A stretch of 64,000 nucleotides of DNA from Manis javanica (GCF_040802235.1 NC_133161.1:144079121-144143120); one strand, 5' to 3'. Numbered from the stretch's first letter, positions 1-11,864 are shown. The notes: a model not told the origin generated them from the letters alone. A program made the numbers and translations.

Positions 1-164
1 TACCATGTTCTCTCTAATGTCTTCTGCCTCCTGTCTTTAGCTTCAAGAAAGTAGGACAGGAGGTAAGGGAGGACGGGTGGCAGAGTGGTGTCGTCTCACC
101 TGCTCTGAGCTTCCAGTTGCTGACAGCTCCCCGGCCTCTAGCAGTCCCTCAGCTATACATGAGG

Positions 165-275
165 TGCAGATTCTAACCCGGCTCGGCCATCAGTTGGCTC
201 CTGACCTTGAGAAACCACTGAGGCTCTCTGGGCTTCAGTTCTTCCATCCATGAGGGAAGAAAAAGCCTGATTCTC
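165..275 (+). repeat. MIR SINE fragment
   Basis: The stretch follows the order of the MIR core. A decayed tRNA-like B-box region ('ttctaacccggctc') is followed by 'ctgaccttgagaaa', in the place of MIR 'gtgaccttgggcaa', and then by 'ttcagttcttccatcc', in the place of 'ctcagtttcctcatct'. MIR is an old tRNA-derived SINE mobilised by LINE2 and no longer active. Bases 1-164 show nothing I recognise. Confidence 0.55.
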
Positions 276-387
276 TCCCTGTTTCTATTACAAATATTTT
301 CAGCAATAAAAGTAAGATGTACCCGTAAAATTCTTTGGTATTAAAGTGAACCAACAAATGCAAAAAAAGAATAATTCTTTAATTCAA

Positions 388-1300
388 TAAATGTTTACAA
401 GACAACCTGTTATGTTCAGGTATTATTCCTGGTGCTGGGGACACAACAGCAAACAAAACAGGCAGGTGTCTACCTTCATGGAGACTGCCTTCTAGCTGGG
501 GGGACAGGCCGCGCACAAACAAATTAGTACACGGTGTGTCACATGGAGGTAAGTGCTTTGGGGAAAAAAGAAGCAGAACAAGGCATGGGGAGTAAGGAAG
601 ACATATGGGGATCTAGGCAGAGAGAACAGCAGGTGCAAAAGCCCTGAGGCTGAAGAACACGGAGCATGTTGGAGAGAAAGCATGGAGGCCAGAGGGACGG
701 AAAAACGTGGTCAGGACGGAGGGGTGAGGGACCGCTGTGCCGTGCTAAGCTGGGGGCGACCAAGGGTGGAAGCAGGGAGACATGTAGAGGCTGTTGCCAT
801 AACCTAGATGGCAGGTGATAGCTCAGACTAGCCAGAGGAAAGGAGGAGATGCTGGTAAAACCACAGGGCTCATTGATGGATCAGAGGTGAGCTGTGAAAG
901 ACAAAGCAAAGAGGAATTAAGATTGACTCCAGAGTGTGTGGCCTGGGATGGTGCTGGATTAGCAGAGTTGGGAAACACTGTGGGTGGAGCAGCTTGAGAG
1001 GGGCGGTTAGGAATCTGCTCTGGACATGCTGAGGAGATAGGAATATTGCTTGTATGGGTCTGGAATGAGGGGCGAGACTGGGCAGCAGTTCTTCATTTGG
1101 AGCTGTCAGCGTGTAGGAGGTATTAAAGCCACAGGTCTGGTCTGGGGGAGGTCACCGAGGAGTAGGTGCAGAGAAAGAAGAGGGGTGGGCTGAGGCCTGA
1201 GCCCTAGGGTGAGCCAGCTTAGGGCCAGCAGAAGAGGGTGAGAGGCAGCGGCCGGTGAGGTGGAAGAACCAGATAAGGAGGGCGCCAAAGAGAGCAGAGA
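388..1300 (-). repeat. LINE2 (L2) fragment, antisense, about 0.9 kb
   Basis: Read on the plus strand, this follows the reverse complement of the LINE2 3' half. In order there are the tail ('aataaatgttta'), 'ggtgctggggacacaac', 'aacagcaggtgcaaa' with 'gccctgaggc', 'ggtggaagcagggagac', 'gattgactccagag' and 'gacatgctgagg'. LINE2 is a CR1-clade retrotransposon, long extinct in placental mammals. The reverse-transcriptase YADD box should lie at about 1095-1116. There the plus strand reads 'atttggagctgtcagcgtg', so the catalytic aspartates are lost. Short frames here (for example 553-807) are remnants without a gene signal. There is no tRNA-like head, so the copy is 5'-truncated in LINE2 orientation. 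Confidence 0.8.
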
Positions 1301-1384
1301 TACTAAGGGCTCATCTCCTTTTGAGTATTGCTGCCCAGATCCGAAATAAAATATCAGTACGTCCAGCTGAGCAATGATGGAAAG

Positions 1385-2395
1385 AAGGGCACCTCATAAC
1401 CACTCTGGGTTTATCCTGGTGATACAGGCTGATTCAACATTTTAAATGCGTTCACACAGTTCACTGCCTAATGAAGGAAAATTCCGTATCATTCTCTCTC
1501 TACACACCAACAAAGCATTTGATAAAATTCTATATATTTTCCTCACTTAAAAAAAGTGTCAACAAAACAGGAAGAAAATCAAGCTTCCTTAATCTCATAA
1601 CTTCTGGAAAACATTAGAAACAGCTCCATTCTGCCTGGAAACCATATACAGATGCCCACCCTTTTCAGCATGATTCAGGAGGTGATGGCTGCCGCATCTA
1701 GGGAAGAAAAGGGAAGATGAGGGATAAACGGAAGAAAGACAAAAGAGGAAAGTACTATTTTCAGATGATATGATCATCCATCTATGAAATCTAAAACAAT
1801 GACGTGTCATACTGTTAGTAAGATTCTGGCCCAACCGTGGAATATCATTAACAACAATGAAGAAATAAAATCTTCCCTCATGCCACTAATTTAAACATAT
1901 GTTTATTGAATATTTAAATATATATTATTTATATATATTCAAAATAGAAAACCAAAACAAATAAACAGAAACAGATAGGCTTCTAAGGTTCCAAGGAATG
2001 AAGCCAGTGAAATACGAACAAGACCTTTATGGAAAACTATAAAACTCTCCTGGGTATCACAGGAGAGGATCTGAATAAATGGAGACACCTCTCATGTTCC
2101 TGGATGGGAAGTCCCACATTGTAAAAGATATTAGTTCTCCCAGATTCAAAGCAATCTCTCTCAAAATCCCAACAGAATTTTATAGAACTTGATCAACTTA
2201 ATTTAGATTCATCTGGAAGAGAAAGAGAGCAAGAATATGCAGGCAATTGTTGAAAAAGAAGTATTATGAAGAGGGATTTCCCCTGCCAGCATAAAATATA
2301 ATTACATAAGCCATAACCACTGAAAGAAAGTGTTAGCCTAAGAATACACAAACAGATAATAAATAGATCTTATATGTGCAGATAATAGCATTTCT
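1385..2395 (+). repeat. L1 (L1M-like) ORF2 remnant, upstream part
   Basis: The sequence tracks old L1 ORF2 in sense. 'gctgattcaacattttaaat' matches the position of the L1 phrase ending in 'ggttcaacat'. 'aagcatttgataaaattct' gives the L1 motif KAFDKI. 1758-1778 gives F-S-D-D-M-I-I, a decayed form of the catalytic FADD box of L1 reverse transcriptase. 'gaacaagacctttatggaaaac' and 'ctgaataaatggagacac' follow in the right order. Frameshifts and stops are frequent, so nothing is translated. The element resumes at about 2976 after a foreign block. Confidence 0.85.
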
Positions 2396-2975
2396 CATTA
2401 ATAATCAGAGGACGGACTGATCATGCAGACACAGCACTGGCCTGAGCTCCTGCCTGCTACCCACAGCAGAGACTTTGACTCAACCAGGCTTCAATAATAA
2501 GAAAATGCATTGCTTGTGTAAGGAAGTCCAGAGGTAGCTAACTAGGATGGTAGCAACGCCTTCGGGTTGGCCTGACTCCACTCCCCAGGCTTCCTTCCCA
2601 GCAGCGGCACTGCCTGCCTGTTGGTCTTCCTGCCAGGCTGGCCTTGCTCATGGTGGCAAGACCCATAGCAGCTTCTGGGTCCAATCTACAAACCATGATG
2701 TGCAAAGGAAGAAATGCTTTTTTTCCCTTCCAGTGCAGGTCTTTCAAAAGTGAGCAGTGTTTCCCCCAAATGCACTCAGTAAACTGCCCCTCACCTAAAG
2801 TGGGTCACACGCAGATCCAGAGCTAATCACCGTGACTCCCACCGGGCCACGCTGCAATGTTTAGGCAAGGTGTGTGGGAGCACCCTCAAGCCAAAGAGGC
2901 CCAGCCCCGAGGCCCAGGATGCAGACGGGGTGAATGCCTCAGTGGAAGTCTAGGGAAAGTGGAAATAAACACTAG
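2396..2975. repeat. Foreign block inside the L1: medium-reiteration repeat, family not named
   Basis: L1 homology stops near 'catttctcattaataatc' and resumes near 'aaaatggccgctgaaaat'. The block between is GC-richer than the L1. It carries phrases of a dispersed mammalian repeat I recognise but cannot name: 'aaggaagtccagaggtagc', then 'catggtggcaagac' with 'agcagcttctggg', then 'gggtcacacgcag'. A second block of the same general order lies near 51.95-52.5 kb. It could be an LTR-type or nonautonomous element. Its overlapping short frames on both strands have no gene character. Confidence 0.4.
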
Positions 2976-4150
2976 GTGGGCCACCAAAAATGGCCGCTGA
3001 AAATATCCATCTGAAGAAAATAGAGTTAGAGCCTACTTATAACAAATAAAATTCAAGTTGACTAAAGAGCTCCATAAGCAAGCAAGCAGAGCACTATAAA
3101 AATATTGGAAGAAAATATACTTCTAACCTTGGGGTAGGGAAGACCTTCTTAGGGAAGTCCCAGGAAAACTAAAACCAGAAAAGAAAATATATATATATAT
3201 AAATGGACGATGTCAAAACTAATTGTTTCTGCCTGACAAAAAAAACCCCATGAACAAAGTTAAATGTTAATTGACAAATGGGGAGAACTATGAAACATTC
3301 ATAAGTAATATGGATTAATATCCAGGACATATAAAAAGCTTCTGCAAAAACTATAAGAAGCAGCAGAAAATAGGAACAAGTAATTCATAGAAAAGGAAAG
3401 GTAAATAAGCAGGGAATATATAAAATGTGTATTAGAAATCAGGGACATTAAAATCAAATCAAGTATCTTATTTTGGCAAAAAGTGTAATTTCGATAATAT
3501 GTAGGATTTAAGGTGGTGTAGGGAAACGGGAAGTCTGACACACTCGCTGCTGCTGAAAGTGTAAATTGGCAGAGAGTATTTATTCACATTGAATATGCAC
3601 TTACTTTCCACATCTACATATCTCTTCTAGAGAATTCTCATTTATATTTATGGAAAAGTATGGACAAACATGCCCTTTGCTATATATATTGTTTCTAACA
3701 GTGAAAACACATAAGTGACCCAAATGTCTAAGAGAAGAAAACAGTTAAACATATATCCATGTATACACTATATATAATGTATACATATATACACAGATAA
3801 CATGATATTATTCAGGTAGTTCTACAGGTAGTGAAATTGAAACCTCCCCAAGTCATATCACTTGGCAAAAAACTGAAAAAATAAAAACAGCAAATTGCAA
3901 GTCATGATTCCACGTTGCACTGTTTTTGTGAAAAACCAAAGATCCAGCATTTTTCTATTGGTGTGTATATGTAAAATGCACAGGAGGCTGGCTGTAAGTT
4001 TGCACACCAATCCCCTAGTTACCACTAGGGAAGGCCTGGGAGTCAGGGTGCAGAGAAGGGGACACAGACTTTATCTGGACTGCATAGATTTTAAAATGTA
4101 CCTTGTAAAATGTACCACCTGTATAATTAAAATAAATGTAAACATTGCAT
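2976..4150 (+). repeat. L1 (L1M-like) ORF2 end and 3' UTR, downstream part
   Basis: This continues the L1 that starts at about 1385. 'aaccttggggtagggaagac' and 'aattgtttctgcctgac' are the ORF2 phrases around the L1 cysteine-rich C-terminal region. 'ctgctgctgaaagtgtaaattgg' matches the L1 phrase that follows. The 3' UTR comes next, with tatata-rich DNA at 3760-3800 and an AT-rich end with 'aattaaaataaatgtaaac' near 4130. Together with the upstream part this is about 2.2 kb of L1 under long neutral decay. Confidence 0.8.
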
Positions 4151-4314
4151 TTTTCCCCATGTGCATTTTCTGAGACATGCTATGGGCACACCCTGGCTCA
4201 CCCACTGCCATTCTCCCTCTTAGATGATGGAAGGACAGATTTCCAGTCTTTTCCACTGGTGCTTCTTGGGGAGCAATGAGTTCCCAGAGGACCCTAAGGG
4301 TCAGGCATGGCTTG

Positions 4315-4470
4315 GTTGCAAAGCACGTGGATTTTGGAGCCAGAGGATGAGAAGTCTGACTTGTGCCTGTACTTCCTGCTGGCTGTGCAGGTGAGGTCAA
4401 GCAACCCTGTGTTTCAGTGTCTCTGTCTGGACAGAGTGCTGGCTTATATGAACTCCTGCCCCCCAGGTTC
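4315..4470 (+). repeat. MIR SINE fragment
   Basis: 'cacgtggattttggagccag' corresponds to the MIR phrase 'acggactctggagccag'. It is followed by 'gtgcaggtgaggtcaagcaa' in the position of 'gtgaccttgggcaagtt', and by 'tgtttcagtgtctctgtctg' in the position of the 'cctcagtttcctcatctg' box. The order and spacing fit MIR in sense, with moderate decay. Confidence 0.65.
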
Positions 4471-4474
4471 CTAG

Positions 4475-7400
4475 CAGGATCAAGTAGACATGAAAGCTAC
4501 TGGGCATTAAAAATATTTTACACGCGTGCAAATACTACTCTAACCCCAGGTTTATGGGTCGTCTGTCCTTTCCAAACCCCTGTGGGGCTGCTCCCCTCCG
4601 TCAGCAGGAGAACAAAGCTGGAACTTAGTTCACTACCCCCCACCACCTCTCTTCTTTGCCTCCCCACCCTCCACTGTGTTCGCTAGAGCTGCGTACTGAC
4701 CCGGAGTTCATCTCCTTGAGCAAGCGTGTGTCTCTCCAAGTCAGCATCCACACCCCTGGGAGCAAATAGCAAAGGCCACCCCTGCCTCGCAGGCAGTCAG
4801 CATTTCCCCTGGGGCCCCAAGCCTGTTCTGGGCTGAGCTAGGGCTTCCCCTCTCTTCTTTTGTTAGCATGGGACCAGCTTCCTAGAAGCCAGCTGTGAAA
4901 TGGCTTCTGAACCAAACCAAAAGAGCAGATGTTTAGCAACGCTTTGTCCCACTGCTCCGTGGGCCCAGGCCTTCATTCACACCTGCTCCAAGGGGAGGGG
5001 CAAGCTACCCAGAGGCCCCTCCTCCACTCCCAGGTCACTCCCAGGCCCTGCTTCTCGAGGGGAAGCCAGAGAGGAGGAAAGGAAAATCACTCGTGGCCGC
5101 TCCCAACCTCCAGGCCGGCCAGGTCTCTGTCCCCTGCTGCTGGGGACCGAGATGGGGGGCAATATCCCGCCCAAACAGCCTCCTGCTGCTGTCCACTGCA
5201 TTCCCTAGCCTGTCTCTCTCTTCCAAATAGCACACCAATCACCAGTGAGCCCCATGCTCTTCTCTGTCTCTGCCTGGGACCAAGGGAACGGGAGGCCAGA
5301 GAGAACAATCACACGCCCCTTCCCTCTCCCCACCCCTCCCCTGCCTGCTCCCCAAGAGGCACACAAAACACACAGCCAGCAGGGCACACCAACGAACCTG
5401 TACTCATCCCGGGGACTCACCTATGGAGAAAAGGCCCTGCAGCCCTGCTCTCTGACCCCTGCCTTTGGCCAGGAGTGCACCCAAATCCCTCCCTTTATCC
5501 TAAAGATGGCCAAGAAAAAAAGACTCTACTGCCTTCAGCTACCCTCTCAGCCTGGCTCAAGCACCACGGCCGCTGCAAAGCCCACTGGAGCCCCTCACTC
5601 CCTCCCCACAGCTTCTTCCCTTGTGCCTCCACTTACACCACGAGATGCACCGACGAGATGCACCCATTCTAGAACTTACTTCATGGTACTTTGTTTTATG
5701 TCACATGACTCTCTCCCCACCGCGTTGTGCCATTTGTATCTTTAAAAAAAAAACCACACTTAACATGGTGTTGGCACTATTAGACACCCACTGATGGGGG
5801 ATGGATGGAAGGAAGGCCTCCCCAGCCTCTATGAAGTAATATGACGAAAACGCCTCCCGCTTCCCACACACTCAACACTCATAACTCTGTTGGGCTACAG
5901 AGTTACAGGTGATGGGGGATCTTCACAGACATTCCGGTACTTGATAAGACAGTGTTTGTCTCTTCTGGGGGGAGTCCATGCTTCTTCGAGTAGGAAGAAA
6001 AGTGGGAACTTCAAAAAATGTACAAATGCACAATTTTCTCAGTAGGTGGCTTGCGGACACTCCTGAAGAGCCCCTTGTGGAGTCGCCTGGCATCCACGTC
6101 CCCAGGCTCAGAATCCTGTCTGGGTGGTGCAGACAGAGACAGCAGTTCGCTCCTGCACTTGGTGATCCCGGGTCCATTAAGATGGCAGGAGACGGGTGGG
6201 CCTCTGCCCTCGGCTGGCTCTCATGGGCTGAAGATAAATCCTGAGGGCTTCTCACTTGGTTTTTCTCCAAAGCACATGCTCATTGCTCACAAAGCAAGTG
6301 GATAGAGGCCTCGAATTTTATATTGATAATAAATAGGTCTTCACTCTGGGCTAAACTATTCTGTCTTGAAAACAATGTGTCCGGTGGAACTCAGGATTCT
6401 TCGGACAGTGTCCCTGCAGGAAGCCCCGGGCTGGTCAGGGAAGCCCAGAGTGTGAAGGAGGAGCCTATGTTGTATTCATCCCAGGCAAAAATGGCAGGAA
6501 TGCAGTGTCTGCCCTTCTTTGCCTCAGCGAGAGCTTTGTCGGACTTAGCGAATCTCATGTTTGGAGTCTGCAGCCTGGGGCCTGGTGGGGGAGGCGGGGG
6601 GGCTCAGCCCCCCTCAGCAGCAGCAAAGCAACAAGGTTGAACTTTATAGTTATTGATCACGGCTTCTCTGGACCTTTACTATCGTTTAACTCTCGCTCCT
6701 AACCAAATCCCCTTTATCTCTTTTGGCCAACTTGACTGCCCCAAATCGTTTTTTTCTCACACAGTAAACACATTTCCATCTCAGCACACAGCCAGCCTGC
6801 CGCCAGGGCTCTCTCTGTTTATTTTTCTCCCTTATCCAAGAGTGTCCTCATCATGGAATAGAATTAGAGGAAAAGGTGGCCTGGAAGGGGTTAAACTAAC
6901 CCAGTAAATAAATACTGCAAGTTCTCAACTTCTGGAACAAATTCAACTAGTGAGTTGCACATATAACCTGAAACTGTGGGTAATTCAAAGATAATTTATT
7001 TTAGTTTTTTACTGAGTTGGGGGTCTTTGCATATGCAAATGGGAGACAGTCATGTGTCTAGATTGTCCAGGAATTATGAAGACTGAAAATAAAATTAAAA
7101 ACGAACATTGAAAATAAAATGAAGTATAAAGTCACAACCCAAAGGCTAATCCTCCAACAGTCCTTTCTTCACGTTATTTGAACCCACTTCATGCTGGGAG
7201 AGGACCCCAGGCAAAGAACCATGAAAAGAAACAGCCTAAATGGATGTGCCCCCTCTCCCTCTAAACTCTCTTGGGGTCCGACTTATCTCCTAATGAGGTT
7301 AATATGCTGTGTCCCGATTAGGAAGAAATTTGAAGGCTCCCTTCCCCCTGTTGCTGAACTCTGAGTTAGGCCAGATCCGGCAGACAGCTGGGTGCTTGAA

Positions 7401-8605
7401 GGCCCGGAGCCTTCGGAAGTGCCCGCAAACCCTCCCTGACTTCCGCCTCCTCAGAATGGTGTGTTTCTGGGCTTCCCCAGGGCGCACGGGCACAAGTCAA
7501 CAGGGTCTGTCCATTGTTGGAGCTGGACTTGCTGGCCACACGCATCTGTTATTTGGCCACAGCCCCTTCAAGCACATTCTCTCCTTACCATTGAAGGACC
7601 TCTTAGAAAAACCTCACAGCTTTTGCGATGAATCTCAGATTATTTTTTCAAAAGGCCAGATGAGTGTTAGACCAGAGCCTCCAACTCTTAATCTAGTTAA
7701 AGCTCCCACCCCCCAGTTTAGACCTGCTCAGGACGGAAACCTGCCGAGCAGGGAGCACCGACAGTCAGCTCTGTCACTATGTGATCTCGCAGCCTGCCTC
7801 TCCGTCACTCGGTCACTGCTATTTGAATCCCCCAAGATCAGGTAGGGGGCAGAAAGAAGGCCAGAGAAGCTCTTACCTAACTTTCAAGATGGTAATATGG
7901 CATCCATGCCCTGTGAGTATGGCAGATTACAAATGCCAAGTCTTTCTCTTGTCAGGGGTTTATACGGGTTCTCTCACCTATAATTCCCCTGATGTGGGTA
8001 ACACCTCCTCTATGGGTGCTTATAGCCCCGCCTCCTCCAGTCCTGAAGCTGGGGAGCACACCTCAGCCTCTGGCCCAGGTGTGAAACCTTCAGAGCTCCT
8101 GGCATGCCTCTGCAAGAGCCCCACCAGCCCGCAGGAAGTAGGCTCCCTCTGCGCCCTGCCCAACTGTAGGAAGGGACCGTGTCTCTCCTTGCTCAGCCTC
8201 CTCATGACAGGCAGGCCCCAGCCCCTCACCTTTAGACCTTCCTCTGGCTTTCAGCCAAGATCTTGGCGGGTCTCTTCTAGTCCCTGCATTGTTCAGGTGG
8301 GAGGGAAGAGATGGGACGCAGCCCATCGTCAGCTCACTCCAGAGAAAGTCTCCCAGCGGTTCGCCAACCTCTTTGCATCCTAGTTTTATCCCTTGAGGTG
8401 GATGGGAAGCTAAAGCTCACATACGCAGGCTCACAACCCTCTCCCCAGGTGGAGGGTAGGTACGGCTTTGGGCTTTGGAGCCTCAGCTTCGCAGGGCCAC
8501 ACACAGCGGTCCTTACCAGACTGCACTGCGCTCCCCACTCCCCGTGTGCAAGGGCCAGAGTCCTCTGGGCCATGCATTCACTCGCCCAGAGACATTCTCT
8601 GAGCA
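4475..8605. other. Large unassigned, mostly repeat-free stretch
   Basis: I see no confident transposon or gene in about 4.1 kb. Frames up to 247 codons (4929-5672 plus) and 200 codons (7781-8383 plus) exist. They overlap other frames of similar length on both strands, are rich in Pro/Ser/Leu as expected from GC-rich DNA, and show no domain. Local features are a poly-A run at 5743-5752, a G-rich run at 6585-6600 and AT-rich DNA at 6940-7130 with 'gataatttattttag'. This is the longest stretch in the left half that could hold single-copy regulatory DNA. Confidence 0.5.
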
Positions 8606-8611
8606 CTTAGC

Positions 8612-8945
8612 TTGGGCCACTGTAACAAAGCCCTATGGATGAGGTGGGGTGGCCTCAAGAGTAGAAGTTTATCTCTTGTAGGTCTGGAGGCTGGAAGTCC
8701 AAGAGCACAGTGCTGGCAGGTGGGTTTCATTCTGAGGTCCCCTCCCTTGACTTGCCGTGGCTGTGGTGCGCTCCCAGGACAGGCGACAGGGCAGGGGGTG
8801 GGTACTCCCAACATGAGGGTCCCACCCTCATTACCTCATTATCTTAATCATCCCCCAAAGACCTCATCTCCAAATACTATTGCACTGGAGAGTAGAGCTT
8901 CTTCATATAGATTCTGGAGGACACAAACACCCCGTCCAGAACGAG
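8612..8945 (-). repeat. MaLR LTR (MST/MLT1A-like), antisense
   Basis: The block follows the reverse complement of MST/MLT1A-type solo LTRs, which belong to the ERVL-related mammalian apparent LTR retrotransposons. Landmarks in order are 'gggccactgtaacaaagc', 'tctggaggctggaagtcc', 'ccaccctcattacctcatt', 'cccaaagacctcatctcc' and 'ggaggacacaaac'. No internal retroviral genes are attached, so this is a solo LTR or a truncated piece. The frame at 8612-9040 is read-through of this LTR and its flank. Confidence 0.75.
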
Positions 8946-9390
8946 CACCTGTTGCATGGCAAGCCCACAGGGCAAATGCACCCACAGGGCATGAGGCCTG
9001 CCTGCTTTCTCCAGCTTTTGGAAGAAAGACCAATGTATAGACAAACAGTCACATGACAGTTTGGGAGATGCAAAGGGACAGCACAGAGGAGAGACTGATG
9101 GGGTTGCTTCCAAAAGCTCACATCCCTCGGAAGAGCTGCAGGGCTGTGCGGGGACCCCGGGGGCAGGACAGCATGGGAGGGTGTCCAGCAGGCCTGTGGA
9201 GACCATTCACCCATCCTCGTCGGGGAAGAGTAGCCTTGAATGGCAGCTTCTCTGTGGGAACGTGTGGACATCGGGTGGACATCCCGATGCACAACCAGAA
9301 TGGGCTTTAACGCGTGCTGATTGAACATCTGCCCCAAGGTTGGGCTATGCCAGTGGTTTTCCCATGCCTTCCCAGCAAGCCTGGATATAC
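8946..9390. other. Unassigned stretch
   Basis: Nothing recognisable. A frame on the minus strand (8903-9481) runs through this piece from the MaLR LTR. It has no motif or composition that separates it from chance. Confidence 0.5.
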
Positions 9391-9465
9391 AGAACCCTAC
9401 CTCTATCTTGCAGATGAATAAACTGAGGTAGAAACTTAGAAGTGTGTCTCTGAATCCAGGAGCAG
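9391..9465 (-). repeat. Possible MIR fragment, antisense
   Basis: 'gcagatgaataaactgaggta' matches the antisense MIR box 'cagatgaggaaactgaggc'. 'gtctctgaatccaggagc' may be the decayed downstream part. It is short, so the call is tentative. Confidence 0.4.
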
Positions 9466-10465
9466 CACACGTGCAGACCAAGAGAAGGCTGCATGCTATC
9501 TGGGGCCAACCTTCAGCTCCCAGAGCCTGTGGGGTTTGTCACCAAGAGGTTTTCCACCCACTCCCAGCTTTTTCCTCGAAATGGCATAAAGGAAAGTTTG
9601 TCTAACCCCAGGTTCTTTGAATTTTGTTTAGATACGGAGATAAAAATGCATTCATTATTCCATCTGGGGCCACTCAAATGAGAGAAAAGTGCTTCTGCAT
9701 CAGGCAACACAATCTACCCAAACCTTTTTATTTCTATTAAAAAAGCACGAAGGCAATTTACCAGGATGCGCCTGTCACCGGTTGAAAAGCAGAAAGGCTT
9801 CTTTCATCTTCCGATTTATTTACAGGTGCAGCCTGGTGACGGAGGCAGGTATTTTTCCCAGGCAGTGACTTGGAGGGGCGGGAGGAGACAAAGCAGTGAT
9901 CAGATGTTCTCTTGTCCCTAAGTCAGAGTGTGGTACTGCTACCATCACACAGTCCTGAAGCAGGTTCCAGCCTGCTGAGGTCACCAGCAGACACCCTCCT
10001 TCAGCGGGGGTCTACCCCCAAAAGGAGCCAGCCAGCTATGTGCTGGCTTCTCTCCAACTCCAGATAGAAAGGGGAGAGCAATTTGGGGACTTTTATTAGG
10101 AAATGTGCTGAGCAAGCAGGAGGGGAGACATCCAGTGGGACTTTCTGTTTCCAAGAGTCCTCCAGGTGTAAAACAGGGCCTAAGGGGGCCTCTGACATCA
10201 TGACCTTTTCTGGAAACTTCAGTGGTAGAGCATTCATTTCTCTGGGGTGGCCCCTCTGTTGCCTTCACTGGAGATGTCTTTCGACACCTTCATGAACACC
10301 TCTCCAAGGAGCCCTGCGGGCACTGTTTCAACCTTCCTTACTGTTGATGCCAAGAGGACACACAGGGCAAATGGGCCCAGGATGTGGGTGACAGCCCTGT
10401 GTGCACCATGGTGATACCAAGCCAAGATCAAATCGGGCGTCAGATGTGGCCATTAAAGACATTTT
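9466..10465. other. Unassigned stretch
   Basis: I see no repeat or coding signal here. 9740-9860 is comparatively AT-rich, with 'tttatttacaggtgcagcc' at about 9815-9833. It resembles a splice acceptor but opens no exon-like frame I can support. Confidence 0.5.
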
Positions 10466-10830
10466 CTCCCACAGTCAACAACATTTCTTGAGCCCCTGAT
10501 AGTAGTCAAGCTCGGTGCTCAGGGCTGGAGCTGCCCCTGTAGGTGAGATACGACGCTGCTCACAGTCTGATGGTGGCGCCAGGAAAGGAAGGAAGCGTCC
10601 TCACATGAGGCGGAGCCAAATAAGCAGTAAGGAGAGGTGTCCGCACCGTTACAGGAACCCAGAGCGAGAACTGATCAATTCTGAGTTAGGACTCAGGGAA
10701 GGCAGAGCTTCCCCGGAAGGCAGCCTCTCACTGGTCTGGAGGAATGAAGGGTTTTCAGAAGAAGCCTGGAGGGGGAGCGGGGAGGAGGCTGGAGGAGGCA
10801 ACGCTTTGTATTCCCTCTGCGCAGCTCTGG
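10466..10830 (-). repeat. LINE2 3' portion, antisense
   Basis: 'caacatttcttgagcccctga' stands for the antisense L2 tail 'atttattgagcacctac'. 'ctcggtgctcagggctgga' follows in the place of 'cactgttctaggcgctggg', then 'ctcacagtctgatgg'. Similarity fades after about 10700, and the right edge is a guess. Frames such as 10515-10943 run through it and mean nothing. Confidence 0.55.
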
Positions 10831-11365
10831 ACAGAAGGCTCAGCCAGGGCACACGGCCCCTGCCATCAAGGGCTCCATCATGCCCTGGGGCTTCCGTTCG
10901 CTCCGGTCCTCGTTGCCACGGTGCCAGTGTCCAGTCCCAGTGACTGGCCACTTGCCAAGAGCATCTCTGCAGCAAACGCTTGCATGTCCAGCACCCAGGA
11001 CTCGGGGAGCTGCACTGTTGGGAGCTAGAGCGGGGTTGAAACCTTCAGAGCCACAGGCTGAAGTCAACACCGGAAGAGGTCATTTGGGGGTGGATTCTGA
11101 GTTCAAAAATTCCCTGAGAAGCTTTGAGGGGAGCCCGGGGCTCCACATCATGTGCTGTACTTGAGGGCCAGCAGCAGTCTCGGACTTCCCCCTTAAGGGC
11201 CGTGTAGTTCACACCCCCTGGTAAGCCTTCCAGCCCTTCCCGGTCTGGTGCCTGCCTCACTCTCCCACACGCGGCCCACCCCTCTGTACCCCATGCTCCA
11301 ACCTCGGGGAGCAGCTTCTGCATCCCCCTCTCGCTGTCTCTCCTGGAGACCTCCCAGGCCCCCAT
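10831..11365. other. Unassigned GC-rich stretch
   Basis: Nothing recognised. Short frames overlap on both strands without a domain. CpG is sparse, so there is no CpG-island promoter. Confidence 0.5.
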
Positions 11366-11367
11366 AA

Positions 11368-11520
11368 TCCCACTCTCATATAGCACTTTGCCCTTTGGGA
11401 GACACTTTCCCCTTATTTGACCCTCCGGTAGGTAGGATTGCTCCCATTTTCCAGATGGAGAGATGGGGGCCCAGAGAAGCTGGGTGGCTGGTTCAGCCAG
11501 CGCTGGGGAGAGCTCTCCTG
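11368..11520 (-). repeat. MIR SINE fragment, antisense
   Basis: 'tagcactttgcccttt' is followed by 'ggtaggtaggattgctccca' and 'ttttccagatggagagatg'. This is the order of antisense MIR ('gaggtaggtactattattatcccca', then the 'ttttacagatgaggaaactg' box). 'ggcccagagaagctgg' and 'ggttcagccagcgc' continue it. Confidence 0.65.
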
Positions 11521-11552
11521 TCTCCTAATTCTGAGCACCACAGCCTCCACCA

Positions 11553-11864
11553 CAGTGGTTCCAACCTTTTAACTTCCCAGGACGTCTTTTATTGTCCTTC
11601 CTTCCACAGACCCCAGGGACTCCTATGATGTCATGCCCAGCCAATCCTAGCTCCTGTGTTACCAGGAGGTAAGCACTGTTAGCACGCTGAGATGACACAA
11701 TCCCAGCTAAAAGCAGAGAAACCCGATATTTTAGGTAAACTGCACAGAACGAGGGCAGGGAGCAGTAGGACTTCTGTTGGGCTATTTGAGACATTGACAG
11801 AAGCTCGCAGATCCTTATTATGACTTTCCCTGGGGGTCCAAAGACCTTAGGTTGGGAACGACTG
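11553..11864. mobile_element. MER5-like nonautonomous hAT element, both inverted ends present
   Basis: The left end reads CAGTGGTTCCAACCTTTTAA. The right end, reverse-complemented, reads CAGTCGTTCCCAACCTAAGG. These are clear, slightly decayed terminal inverted repeats of the CAGTGGTTCTCAACC class typical of MER5/Charlie hAT elements. At 312 bp the element is too short for a transposase and must have been mobilised in trans. Eight-base flanks (ctccacca left, cacaattt right) do not match as a target duplication, as expected for a very old copy or an edge misplaced by a few bases. The antisense frame at 11525-11869 spans it by chance. Confidence 0.7.

Noticed and set aside
2396..2975. Captured gene fragment inside the L1
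   Set aside because: Phrases match a dispersed repeat family, with a similar block at 51.95 kb. The short frames on both strands have no domain.
7309..8383. Overlapping 178- and 200-codon plus frames in a repeat-free stretch
   Set aside because: This was the best place for a hidden exon, but I see no domain, no convincing splice pair and no promoter. Two frames of similar length compete.
9815..9833. Acceptor-like 'tttatttacaggtgcagcc'
   Set aside because: A pyrimidine tract and AG alone are common by chance. No exon-like frame or donor follows.
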